Shown here one piece after another: positions 27,001-35,424 of a stretch of DNA of 64,000 nt. Both the position numbers and the translations under genes were made by a program. How positions within the stretch are numbered: position 1 is the stretch's first letter; each line of letters starts with the position of its first letter. This DNA is from Planctomycetaceae bacterium (lineage in GTDB: Bacteria > Planctomycetota > Planctomycetia > Planctomycetales > Planctomycetaceae). The notes under the pieces are model-generated. The model ran no database searches. It worked only from the letters and a program-made list of their open reading frames with translations, and was not told where the DNA came from. The stretch is from positions 372,001 to 436,000 of the forward strand of contig JACKHO010000003.1 of NCBI GenBank assembly GCA_020638955.1. Direction: 5' to 3'.

Positions 27001-29625
27001 AATGACTCGGGCATATTCCGCCTTCAAGGAGGCTTTGTTGGCGAGAAACATGATTTGTTTGTCACCAAAGAGAATTTCAAGGTCACGTCGAGAGCGGACT
27101 TTGAAATTACAGAACCGGGTGATTTTGATTTGGGCATGATTGAACTTGAGCCGACGAAACCGCGACCACCAGTGTGGCAGGTCGAGGTGCCTGACGTTAG
27201 CAATATCAATCGGGAAGCCGCGCTCTTAATTCTGATGGAAGCGTTCGAAGCAAGCGAATCGCAGTTCAACGAAGAGCGAGTCAAAGACGGTTTCACACAG
27301 TACCGCACGCCCGGCGATGGCTTGTGGCAGTTCTCTCGACACATTTGGCCACTGGTTGAACAAGATCCTACGAGTGAACAGTCGTTCGCAGCGAGCTTAT
27401 GGCTCATCAAGCATTGGGGATTCGCTGGCGCCTATGACAAACGGCATGGCGAGATTCGTCGTCAGGCGGCGCAACTCGTGTATGAGCACTTTATTGATCG
27501 TCCTGAACTGGCAGCGGTAGCCACGTCCATTGTCCAAGTCGGTTTCGCAAATGGCACCGGTCGAAACATGACACCGCTGGAAATGGGAGAAATCCTGATT
27601 GCAAAGAACTCGCATCCTGCAGTGCGAGCAGCAGCACTCTACGAAGTCGCCCGTTGGTTGTTGGACACCCAGGGGGGATCGCGTACCGTGATGCCCGAAC
27701 ACAAGGAAGCGGCTGCTCCCTTGCTGCAACGCGTCATCGACGACTTCCCAAACGAAAAAATCTACGAAGGAGAGACATACGCAAATCGGTGCCGCGAAAT
27801 GCTCGCCGAGATTGAAGTCCAGTTGCCGGCTGTTGCAAATGCGACAACTGCCATCGAGGTGCAAAGGCCTATCGAATGGACACCGAAACAACTACTCGAC
27901 GGAATGCACGCTTCGATGGCCCAGTACAAAACCATCGACATCCGCTATGAAGTTCGCGAGCAGCGGAATACGAATGCGTTTGGCAAAGGAGATGAAATCA
28001 TTGTTGAAGGAAACTCTTCCTACCTTTTCCGCACAGATGGAAATCGTTGGAAGGCTGATGAAAAAAGTTTCACGTATCGCATTGGGACGACCGAGCTCAG
28101 GCCTACTGCTCAGACAATTGGATTCGATGGTAAGGCACACTATGCACTCGAAAAAGGAGAGCTGGTGCTGGGGCAGGAAACATCAGGTGACGGGCGACAT
28201 CATCCGGCCACGCTGTTCTGGCGCATTGGCCGGTTGCGCAGTTGGTTAACCAAGGCACTCGATGTCCCCGAGGCTCGGGTCATCGCGTATGAGGAGGTCG
28301 ATGGTCATCGGTGTGCCCGCGTGGAGTCGAACTGGGCGTTCGCCGACAACGGTGACGTCGTGAAATTCAACGTGCTTATTTCTCCTCGTCAAGGATTTCT
28401 TCCAATCCAGGCCGCTATCGATGTCGGCGGGAAGGATGGCACCCACTGGCAATTGAGTGGAATAACGCAAGACCAGGATTCAGGTCTGTGGTATCCGACC
28501 GGGATTCATGAAACCCATGACCTGGCACTGCCAACGAAAAGCAAGCTGTACATTGTGACGCACTTCTCAGGAAAACCGAACTTCACCGAGGACGACTTTA
28601 AACTCAAACACCCTGGTGCGGTAGACATTGTCGATTACCGAACGGGCGACGTGTACTTCAATGATGTCTGGTATCCCGAACTCAAGAAGTTTATGCGGGA
28701 GAAGTTTAACCAGCCGCCTCTCTGGCTCGAACCAACAGACCACCTCGTCAGCTACGCCAATGTAGCAATGAATGGAAAGCCAGCACCGGAATTGAAGGCC
28801 GCAACTTGGCTGCCGGCGAATCCGGGCGAATGGAAACGCGAGGGACGAAAATGGACCGTTCTTCACTTCTTCGGCGGCGGACTCTATCAGCCCACGCCCG
28901 AACAAATCTGCGGACTCAAGGCGTTTCGCGAGAAGTACAAGGAACTCGGTGTCGATGTCATTGGCGTTGTGCCACATGATCAACTGGATAATGCGAACCG
29001 GACCATCGACACTCTCCAAATTGATTTTCCTGTGGCGATCTCGGCACCGTCAGACGCGAAGGACTATGGGCAAATCTACGCTGATTTCCAGCTCAAGACA
29101 TACGGAGGAACATTCCTGGTTGATCCCGAAGGAATTGTGCGTTTCATTAACAATCAGGGAGCAGGCGGCGATTCGGCACTGACATTGGAGCAGGCCATCA
29201 TCAAACGTATGGGGTTGGACAAAGAGGCATATAAACGACAGGAAACAGGATTCGTAATTCAGGACTGGCGTGCCATTATGCGTGAGTGGAGACGGTTGCG
29301 AAACTCGACTCCGGCAACTCTCACACTGCGGGGCAGTGTGGTATCGGCAAGTAAAGAAACCGGTGACTACGGTGGGGTAACAATTGTGGCCGTTCCGCAT
29401 TTGAGTGTCGTTCATGGTCACATTACGGCTGGGCATACAGTGCAGGACGACAATAACGATGGCGTCACCGTCACGTGCAATAACGACGGAACGTTTTCCA
29501 TTCCGGGGCTGAGGAAGGCGACGTACAAGCTCAAAATCTCGGGACCGGGCATTTCCTCAACGGAGCGGTTCGCGAATGTGCAAGACGGTGAAGTCGACGA
29601 GCAGCTTGAAATTCGGTTGGAATAA
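24058..29625 (+). CDS. BlaR1-like M56 peptidase fused to regulatory-like and thioredoxin-like domains
   Basis: An 1855-residue membrane protein. The N-terminal 370 residues are a BlaR1/MecR1 M56 peptidase: TM segments at about 15-45 and 55-80, one near 160-180, the zinc motif HELVH at 265-269, the downstream RAENCCDDVA helix, and a last TM at about 365-390. The penicillin-binding sensor of BlaR1 is absent. In its place stand multiple carboxypeptidase-regulatory-like beta-sandwiches (RIVGTVRDADGKPLSGV and similar, about 420-1040), a helical region (about 1050-1270), a lipoprotein-carrier-like segment (about 1280-1560) and a thioredoxin/redoxin-like fold (about 1575-1715). The redoxin has LHFFGGGLYQPTPEQ where CxxC should be. 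A final Cna-B-like domain closes the protein. Its partner is the BlaI repressor upstream. The signal sensed is unknown. Confidence 0.85.
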   Translation: MNPILEILTSEISQRLGWSLLHFVWEGLAIGLVAWLGLLALRRRDSESRYRFLVLAFATLALAPVVTLFVVQPVAVTSTEAEVDSPVIAEIPIAVAASEELPLLTDVLPGDATPTENQTLPSTSVTGVAEPSPQPVPVLPNPEPRSETPQLSKQPFRWTSWLSSAIPWCVAIWLGGVGLLVVRLMFHWVQLRRMATQYVRPLESRWQVLTSHMLDAFEIGRAVQFMESQLADVPCVIGWMKPVVLVPTAVMTNLTPTEVEALLIHELVHIKRWDDVINLAQTVVETLLFYHPVVWWISSQIRAERENCCDDVASALIGDRLAYSRALVAAAEVATRTQPSKVALAATGGELTSRIRRLVGLDGNSPPQIHWTAPLIAIVTLALMTSLIACAPATDKDNVAAEVADMPVESFVESEELLTRIVGTVRDADGKPLSGVRVLLHEAPVVSPSPSPGETYDVAQTETNADGLFEFEGIPIQADVYWADRTRMFDVIALPNTESGLAMTWKRVPDESDVTLTLKQGKTIEGTVINLDGEPITGATLQLRHMMSVRHITQADLEEGRWPRMDDPKFLSLQNSEHAPLVTSDDQGTFRLTNLPENAGLMLDVLHDKHVPALAYAATVKELDAVSQQRLKRPVQAGKLDVQLDPGHDVTIKVVYEDTGEPAIGAHRYLVPKGKRNQQSFRNWVRRTDESQEGTFHLTAVKSGEFHFHVLGPDDGSFPPKYEQSVLTTELTPDQRKHEFTVKLPVSNLVPLTVKVVEEKSSEPVIGADIHYREVSVAPGNFTGFRTEKDGEHTVLVRPGKTYRFFVRDAGRGRMQALEFTPEAKTPGELTFKITPDPVYRGIAVNSDGQPVAGVSIFYRMRAGQFGSRSIQATTNDNGEFELKGLFAEIFFDHNRPITEPTSTLFYHGASHTGAVVELPVPNGEEPEPITVQLKNTEVVTGQLLEADSGMPVAGAKVQLTRLNQTPRAGFFQPIGEPVETNDSGIFRLQGGFVGEKHDLFVTKENFKVTSRADFEITEPGDFDLGMIELEPTKPRPPVWQVEVPDVSNINREAALLILMEAFEASESQFNEERVKDGFTQYRTPGDGLWQFSRHIWPLVEQDPTSEQSFAASLWLIKHWGFAGAYDKRHGEIRRQAAQLVYEHFIDRPELAAVATSIVQVGFANGTGRNMTPLEMGEILIAKNSHPAVRAAALYEVARWLLDTQGGSRTVMPEHKEAAAPLLQRVIDDFPNEKIYEGETYANRCREMLAEIEVQLPAVANATTAIEVQRPIEWTPKQLLDGMHASMAQYKTIDIRYEVREQRNTNAFGKGDEIIVEGNSSYLFRTDGNRWKADEKSFTYRIGTTELRPTAQTIGFDGKAHYALEKGELVLGQETSGDGRHHPATLFWRIGRLRSWLTKALDVPEARVIAYEEVDGHRCARVESNWAFADNGDVVKFNVLISPRQGFLPIQAAIDVGGKDGTHWQLSGITQDQDSGLWYPTGIHETHDLALPTKSKLYIVTHFSGKPNFTEDDFKLKHPGAVDIVDYRTGDVYFNDVWYPELKKFMREKFNQPPLWLEPTDHLVSYANVAMNGKPAPELKAATWLPANPGEWKREGRKWTVLHFFGGGLYQPTPEQICGLKAFREKYKELGVDVIGVVPHDQLDNANRTIDTLQIDFPVAISAPSDAKDYGQIYADFQLKTYGGTFLVDPEGIVRFINNQGAGGDSALTLEQAIIKRMGLDKEAYKRQETGFVIQDWRAIMREWRRLRNSTPATLTLRGSVVSASKETGDYGGVTIVAVPHLSVVHGHITAGHTVQDDNNDGVTVTCNNDGTFSIPGLRKATYKLKISGPGISSTERFANVQDGEVDEQLEIRLE

Positions 29626-29722
29626 CGGTGGTTCGCGCCGACGGTTGGATTTCGTCCCCGCTTGCCGTAGTCTGAGCAAGTGCAACGAGGCTGGATTCCT
29701 CCCATTAGTTTCGACCATCTAA

Positions 29723-32065
29723 ATGACTCACTGCGGACTGCTCGCGTTTCATTTTGTCCAGCCCGCGCTGCTGTGGGGGCTGCTGCTGGTCGCGCTGCCT
29801 ATCATTGTTCAGTTCTTTCGTCGGTCGCGTCCCCACGTTGAAGCCTGGGGCGCCATGCAGCTTTTGCGAGTTGCCGTACAGCGTGTTCAGCGCCGTGTCT
29901 GGCTGGACCGCTGGTTGCACTTGTTGATGCGTATCATTGCCATTGCACTCATTGTGTTGGCGCTGTCTCAGCCACGGTCCGACGTAACGGCGGAAGGTGT
30001 CGGGCAGAATTCCATAGAGGCGGTGCAGTGGATTCTCGTACTCGACAGTTCACTTAGCATGGGAGCCGAGAAAGACGGTGAGTCGTGCTTCGACGTTGCT
30101 CAGGAACACATCATTCAGCTTCTTCGATCGGCACGCGCTGGCGACACATTTCGACTGATCCGCAATGTCAGTCACCTGGATCGAATTCTTGTTTCCGAAG
30201 CCACCAGCGATGTCGACTCTCTGCTGCTGGAGTTGGAGTTCATGTCGCCCACCCAGGACCGGGGTGACTGGCTCACGACCTTGCGTGACGTCAACGTGCT
30301 GCTCGCGAACGAGAGTCGCGAGCGCGTACGAGTGGTATTGCTCACCGATATGCAGGACAGCGAGTGGAGTCGTTCCCCGGCGGACCAAGCCGCCATTCGG
30401 TCGGAGTTCGAAAGAATCTCGCAAATTGCCGATGTACAAATCGTGGACGCGAGCGTGATCTCACAGAATTTGGCCATCACGAAAGTCATGCCCGATCCTG
30501 CCTGGCTGATTGGTGCTACACAAGGAACTGTTCGCGTACGCGTTGCAAATTATGGAAATGCGGCTGCCGACGTTGACGTCGATATTCTGCTTGACGAGGA
30601 ACACCAGCGGTCGCAACGGCTGCATTTGAACGCACGGGAAGAAACGGAAGTCACATTGCCTGTGGAGGTGCTCGAACCGGGCGACCACGTTGTGCATGCG
30701 AGAATTTCTGATGACGCGGTGAAGGCCGACAACCATGGCTGGTGTATTCTGCCAGACATCGCAGCGCTGCGAGTATTGATTATTGATGAGGAAATGCCGG
30801 GAGCGCGCAAGCAGCCACACGAGTATTTGCAAATGGCGTTGGCGGGTGAATCATTGCCCAGCGTGACGGGCGGTCTCTCTGGAAAAGAGTATGACGTCAC
30901 CATCGCGCAGCCGGATCAGGCTGTGGCCATAAGACTTTTTCAATTCGACGCGGTCGTGCTCAATAATGTCGCCGAACTGCAGCCTGCGTTTTCGGAGCAG
31001 CTAATCCAGTTCGTTCAGAACGGTGGGGGACTCATCATTTCTGTTGGCGACCAGTGGGCCCAGGCCACACCTCCAACACTTGCTCAAATGTTTGAATTCC
31101 AAGTGGCCGATGATGTCATGAGTCTGGAAGAGTCGTCCACTCCGTTTTCATTCGAGATAGCGGACGAAAGTCACCCCATGATGTCGGTATTCGTAAATCA
31201 TCCCGAAGCGGGACTGATTTCGACCCGCATTTACCGTTATCTCCGAGTCGACCCTGGAGCAGGTTGGACGCACGTGGTGAATTATTCGTCGGGAGACCCT
31301 GCCATTCTCACTCGTAAAATGGGACACGGCCGGGTCGTTCTTGTATCCTCTGCGATATCCGACAGTTGGGGGAGTTGGGTGTTGTGGCCGAGTTTTGTAC
31401 CGATGGTCCGCGAAAGCCTGAACTACGCAAATGAAGGTCGGTTCGCGCGAGAAGATCTGGTCCTGGGGGACGAATGGAGTCGAGCCATTCCGCAAACATT
31501 GCAGGAGGAGAACACACCTCCTGCATTCGCGTCGCCACCAACGATTGGTTTACCCGATCAACGAACTTCGTTTTCTGAAAGATCGACGGACGGCACACAT
31601 TGGACGTTTGCCAACACTCTGCAACCTGGGGCATATACCGTCTCGCAGCAGGACAAGGTGGAACGGTTTGTTGTGAACGTTGATATTGCCGAGAGCGATT
31701 TGAAACGAACAACGCTGAAGGAACTCAAGCAGACCGCTCTCAAGGGAGTTCCGATTCAAGACCGCTTCGCCGACAATTCTGTCGTCTCCGAGCGCAGTGC
31801 TGGAAACAGTTCGTTCCTGTGGTCCGAGTATTTATTACTACTGGCGGTTGGAGCCTGGTGCGTTGACCTGGCGTTGAGTAAGTCCCGCAAACTCGCAGCC
31901 GCACTCACGGCGTCACTCATCACGACGACGACGCTGTGGCTGATTTGGCCCCTTGCCACATACCAAATCGTGAGTTCGTTTCTGTTACTCACAGCAGCGC
32001 TATGGATACTGTTTCGTCTGGGAACACGAATGCTCCGGCGCCGTGAGATGGCATGGAAACCGTAA
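29723..32065 (+). CDS. VWA-domain membrane protein (BatA-N type)
   Basis: A 780-residue protein. The N-terminus is the double-TM BatA-type domain: FVQPALLWGLLLVALPIIVQFF, a cytoplasmic RRSRPHV stretch, then MRIIAIALIVLALSQP. A von Willebrand factor A domain follows with the MIDAS motif DSSLSMG (Asp108), and a glutamine amidotransferase-like or DUF-type fold lies in the second half (about 350-560). Two C-terminal TM segments are seen (about 695-715 and 725-755). Proteins of this type often work with a MoxR ATPase and further VWA proteins, but none is beside it here. It ends in a paired hairpin facing the S1-like gene. Confidence 0.85.
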   Translation: MTHCGLLAFHFVQPALLWGLLLVALPIIVQFFRRSRPHVEAWGAMQLLRVAVQRVQRRVWLDRWLHLLMRIIAIALIVLALSQPRSDVTAEGVGQNSIEAVQWILVLDSSLSMGAEKDGESCFDVAQEHIIQLLRSARAGDTFRLIRNVSHLDRILVSEATSDVDSLLLELEFMSPTQDRGDWLTTLRDVNVLLANESRERVRVVLLTDMQDSEWSRSPADQAAIRSEFERISQIADVQIVDASVISQNLAITKVMPDPAWLIGATQGTVRVRVANYGNAAADVDVDILLDEEHQRSQRLHLNAREETEVTLPVEVLEPGDHVVHARISDDAVKADNHGWCILPDIAALRVLIIDEEMPGARKQPHEYLQMALAGESLPSVTGGLSGKEYDVTIAQPDQAVAIRLFQFDAVVLNNVAELQPAFSEQLIQFVQNGGGLIISVGDQWAQATPPTLAQMFEFQVADDVMSLEESSTPFSFEIADESHPMMSVFVNHPEAGLISTRIYRYLRVDPGAGWTHVVNYSSGDPAILTRKMGHGRVVLVSSAISDSWGSWVLWPSFVPMVRESLNYANEGRFAREDLVLGDEWSRAIPQTLQEENTPPAFASPPTIGLPDQRTSFSERSTDGTHWTFANTLQPGAYTVSQQDKVERFVVNVDIAESDLKRTTLKELKQTALKGVPIQDRFADNSVVSERSAGNSSFLWSEYLLLLAVGAWCVDLALSKSRKLAAALTASLITTTTLWLIWPLATYQIVSSFLLLTAALWILFRLGTRMLRRREMAWKP

Positions 32066-32108
32066 CAGCATTGTTACGGATCGGTGCGACTGAAATTCAG
32101 TCGCACCG
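32061..32108. terminator. double inverted repeat between convergent genes
   Basis: Two hairpins lie side by side: CGTAACA-GCAT-TGTTACG (32061-32078, overlapping the VWA stop codon) and a perfect 13-bp-arm inverted repeat with arms at 32082-32094 and 32096-32108. No T run follows on either strand. Placement between convergent stops suggests a bidirectional transcription end or RNA stabiliser. Confidence 0.55.
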
Positions 32109-32143
32109 CCGGTTATTCAAGTCGACCATCAACGCGACAAATT

Positions 32144-33811
32144 TTATTCGAAGTCGCGAGGATTCCCGAAGAGGCCGGAGCCGCCTTTTGATCCTGTGCC
32201 GCCCTTCAGCTTGCCACGGTTCTTACGCTGGTATGGTTGACCTTGACCGGGCGCCAAGTCTTCGTCAGCTGGCGGAGCCACAGGCTCGGGAGCGGCAGTC
32301 ATCGCTTTCAGTGACAGACTGATGCGCTTCTTGCCGGGATCGACTTCGAGAATCTGGACTTCGGGAGTGTCGCCCACTTTGACCACTTCAGTCACCCGCT
32401 TTACGCGTCGATGATCCAATTCACTAATGTGAATGAGTCCTTCAACGCCAGGCTCAAGTTCGACAAATGCACCGAACGCCTCTGTACGCGTCACGCGGCC
32501 GCGCACTTTGCTTCCCTTGGGATACTTTCCTTCTGCAAGCTTCCAGGGATTCGGTGCCAACTGACGCATGCCCAGGCTGATGCGTTGTTTCTCCGTGTCA
32601 ATCGACAGAACCTTCACCTCGACTTCGTCCCCTTCGTTGAGAACTTCAGAGGGATGCCCAATGCGATTCCAGCTCATCTGGCTGACCGGCAGGAATCCGT
32701 CGGTGCCGCCGAGGTCGATGAATGCGCCAAAGTCTTTGATGGTTTTGACACGACCTTTACGAACGTCGTCGACTTTCAACTCCTGCATAAGCTCGCGACG
32801 CGAGTCTTCGCGTTCTTCGAGCAGCAGCTTGCGGCGGCTCACGACCAGACGGCGGCGCTTCGGTTTGACTTCCGTAATGACAACTTTGATTTTCTGACCG
32901 ACAAATGGTTCCAAATCAGCGACAAATCCCAATTCAACCTGGCTGGCCGGGAGGAACGCACGCAGCGAACCAACGGTGACGTCGAGTCCACCTTTGTTCG
33001 TTTTGGTCACCATGCACTCGACAACCTGATCGACCTGCACGGAATCCCAGTCGCCCTGCACGCGTGCTGTCCCACGTGGCAGGTTGGCCATAATGAGGCC
33101 TTCCTTGTCATCGACCTTGTCGACGACGACTTCGATTGAGGCACCCACTTCGGGCAGTTTCTGGTTGAACTGTCGGGCTGGGACGCAACCTGACATGCGC
33201 AGGCCGAAATCGAGTAACACATTTTCTCCGTTAACAGCCTGAACAACGCCGTTCAATTTCAGACCACTGTGAATTTCATCGAGTGACTGATCCACCGGCG
33301 CAGCAATTGCCTCTCCATCAACACCCTTGCCGGAGAGTGCTGCGTCGAGCATGGCCTGCATCGAATCATCCAGGTCTTCAACGGCCGGAACGTCAATTGG
33401 CTGCTGGCCAGCGACGGGAGCGTCTGGCACCTGTTTCTTTTCATTACTGCCACCAGCACCAACGGCTTTGGCAATTTCGGCGTCGATTTCATCATCAGTC
33501 GCCGCGGGCACTTCAACGGCTGCGGTCGGCATGGGAACGACGGGCCGTCCTTCACCAATGGACGGAATCGGCAGCGCCTGTCCCGGCTGGGTGGGATTCA
33601 GTTGGACTCGTGGTTTGGGTGGTGCAGCCGCAACAGTCGCATCTCCTTCAGCACTCGTCGCCACAACCTCCGAATTGGCAGGTGCAGCCTCAGACTGCTC
33701 GGCGGCGACCGCCTCCTGGACAGGAGCTGCTTCATTCACAGCCGGTGAATCGGAAACGGGGTTTTCTGCAGCGGGAGCGACGTCGTCCTGTCGCTGGTTT
33801 TCTGTATTCAT
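32144..33811 (-). CDS. S1 RNA-binding-domain protein (ribosomal protein S1-like)
   Basis: A 555-residue RNA-binding protein with four S1 domains: about 180-250 (LNGVVQAVNGENVLLDFG), 260-330 (VECMVTKTNKGGLDVTV), 350-425 (RKGRVKTIKDFGAFIDLGG) and 440-510 (VRGRVTRTEAFGAFVELEPG). The last two are closest to those of ribosomal protein S1. Escherichia coli S1 has six repeats; four is common elsewhere. The first 170 residues are Ala/Pro/Glu-rich, without hydrophobic segments, and look disordered. The C-terminal tail is Gly/Lys-rich. The ATG at 33811 is favoured over the GTG at 33829. Likely role: binding mRNA on the 30S subunit, by homology. Confidence 0.88.
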   Translation of the reverse strand: MNTENQRQDDVAPAAENPVSDSPAVNEAAPVQEAVAAEQSEAAPANSEVVATSAEGDATVAAAPPKPRVQLNPTQPGQALPIPSIGEGRPVVPMPTAAVEVPAATDDEIDAEIAKAVGAGGSNEKKQVPDAPVAGQQPIDVPAVEDLDDSMQAMLDAALSGKGVDGEAIAAPVDQSLDEIHSGLKLNGVVQAVNGENVLLDFGLRMSGCVPARQFNQKLPEVGASIEVVVDKVDDKEGLIMANLPRGTARVQGDWDSVQVDQVVECMVTKTNKGGLDVTVGSLRAFLPASQVELGFVADLEPFVGQKIKVVITEVKPKRRRLVVSRRKLLLEEREDSRRELMQELKVDDVRKGRVKTIKDFGAFIDLGGTDGFLPVSQMSWNRIGHPSEVLNEGDEVEVKVLSIDTEKQRISLGMRQLAPNPWKLAEGKYPKGSKVRGRVTRTEAFGAFVELEPGVEGLIHISELDHRRVKRVTEVVKVGDTPEVQILEVDPGKKRISLSLKAMTAAPEPVAPPADEDLAPGQGQPYQRKNRGKLKGGTGSKGGSGLFGNPRDFE

Positions 33812-34389
33812 TACCTGACCTGTCCTCATTCAGCTTCTCTGCGGAAGCTCCGGCCCTTCTGGTACCGGCCTCAATCTCACGGCGTTCGCCGCTTTCCAAA
33901 CCGTGCCGAGACACAATTCTGCCCCGACAGCAATCCCGGCATTCTAATGTACCGGAATTGAATAACGAAATCGTAAAGGGAATAAGAATTTGCGGAAATC
34001 ATCGAGTCGCTGAAACCGGCAATTTCGGACGATTTGGCCATACGTGAGGATTTGCAATCCCTTTTTAAGCCGTTCGGAGAATTTGCAGGGTTCCCAGATA
34101 GCACCGAGAACTCCCCGGCTCAACGTCCGCATCGATCGCGCCAGGGAATGGAATCGATCCTGGCAGTCGCAACGAATTTGGACATTCGACCGCTTCCGCC
34201 GTTCGGATGAATCATTCCGGCAACATGTCGTCCCGAGGCATTCAATCGACAGAATTTGTTTCAAGAACTCACCTTCCCCCATGTTCCCATCCGGCATCAT
34301 TGAAAAACGAGTGGTAGCTTCTCAGTAACATATGTGGCGTTCGAACCGCTCCGTAATCGCACTTACCAGCCTGGAAAAGCACTGACACC
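33812..34389. other. 578-bp divergent gap, no gene seen
   Basis: This is the longest empty stretch of the window, between the S1-like gene (minus) and the epimerase (plus). The open frames of about 95-120 codons overlap each other on opposite strands and match no family. It may hold promoters and a 5' leader of the S1-like gene. No structured RNA motif is obvious by eye. Confidence 0.4.
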
Positions 34390-35367
34390 ATGGAATTCCC
34401 CAAGACAACCTGCCTGGTTACCGGCGGCGCCGGATTTATTGGATCACACATTGCTACGCGACTGGTGAAGTCGGGATGCAAAGTCAAAGTGCTGGACAAC
34501 CTGTGCACCGGCAACCTGGAAAATCTGAACCATGTGTTCGATTCCATCGAGTTCATTGAAGGAGATGTCAGCGATCCCGAGGCCGTTGCCGCAGCCGTTG
34601 ACGATGTTGAAATTGTGTTCCATCAGGCGGCATTGGCTTCGGTCCCGCTGAGCATTGATCGTCCTCTCGATACACATGCTGCCTGCGTCACCGGCACCGT
34701 CAACGTGCTGGACGCTGCTCGTAAGGCGAGCGTAAAACGCCTGGTGTATGCCGCGTCCAGCAGTGCCTACGGGAATTCCCCCGTCATGCCGAAGCGAGAG
34801 AACCACGTACCGGAAGTGCTGTCTCCTTATGCTGCTGCCAAACTCGCTGGCGAACTGTACTGCGAATCATTTGCTGCTGCGTACGATATCGAAACCGTCC
34901 GACTCCGTTACTTCAACGTGTTCGGTCCGCGCCAGGACCCCAAGAGTCCTTACTCGGCCGTCATCCCACTGTTCGCCGATGCACTGCTCAACGGCAGAAC
35001 GCCCCGGATTTACGGATCGGGCGAACAGTCCCGTGATTTCGTGTTTGTTGAAAACGTCGTGAACGCGAATCTTTTGGCCGCAACGGCTCCGAATGTCTCG
35101 GGACGCGTCTTCAATGTTGCCAGTGGCTCGACCATCAGCGTCGTCGAATTGCTGCGGCTGATTTGCGACTTGATGGGCAAGCCCTTCGCTCCCGAATTCA
35201 TGCCTCCCCGCGTCGGCGATGTGCTGCACTCCTCAGCAGACATTTCATTGACGGAAAAGCACCTCGGCTACTCTGTGCACTACGGTTTGTATGAAGGACT
35301 GAAGCAAACGCTCGACTACTACTGTGCCCAGGCCGAGTCGCCCTCGGTAGCAGCCGTTGCCAATTGA
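34390..35367 (+). CDS. NAD-dependent sugar-nucleotide epimerase (GalE/WbpP-like)
   Basis: A 325-residue extended short-chain dehydrogenase. The NAD-binding Rossmann motif is VTGGAGFIGSHIA (residues 10-22). The catalytic Ser/Tyr/Lys are in YAASSSAYG and SPYAAAKLAGE (YxxxK), and YFNVFGPRQDPKSPYSAVIP is the family's substrate-pocket block. Likely reaction: C4 epimerisation of a UDP-hexose or UDP-N-acetylhexosamine. The exact sugar cannot be told. It is followed after 57 bp by a Wzc-like kinase gene and thus probably supplies a precursor for the polysaccharide made by this locus. Confidence 0.88.
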   Translation: MEFPKTTCLVTGGAGFIGSHIATRLVKSGCKVKVLDNLCTGNLENLNHVFDSIEFIEGDVSDPEAVAAAVDDVEIVFHQAALASVPLSIDRPLDTHAACVTGTVNVLDAARKASVKRLVYAASSSAYGNSPVMPKRENHVPEVLSPYAAAKLAGELYCESFAAAYDIETVRLRYFNVFGPRQDPKSPYSAVIPLFADALLNGRTPRIYGSGEQSRDFVFVENVVNANLLAATAPNVSGRVFNVASGSTISVVELLRLICDLMGKPFAPEFMPPRVGDVLHSSADISLTEKHLGYSVHYGLYEGLKQTLDYYCAQAESPSVAAVAN

Positions 35368-35424
35368 TTGAAACCTGTGCTTCCTCCGTATCCTGGTCAA
35401 TTCCCCTTTGATTGAGTTTGTCCC

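Noticed and set aside
24058..29625. Beta-lactam resistance sensor
   Set aside because: The penicillin-binding domain of true BlaR1 is missing and no beta-lactamase gene is adjacent, so a resistance role is not supported.
33944..34300. 118-codon minus-strand frame in the 578-bp gap
   Set aside because: It has no ribosome site or recognisable domain and overlaps a plus-strand frame of similar size, so chance is the better explanation.
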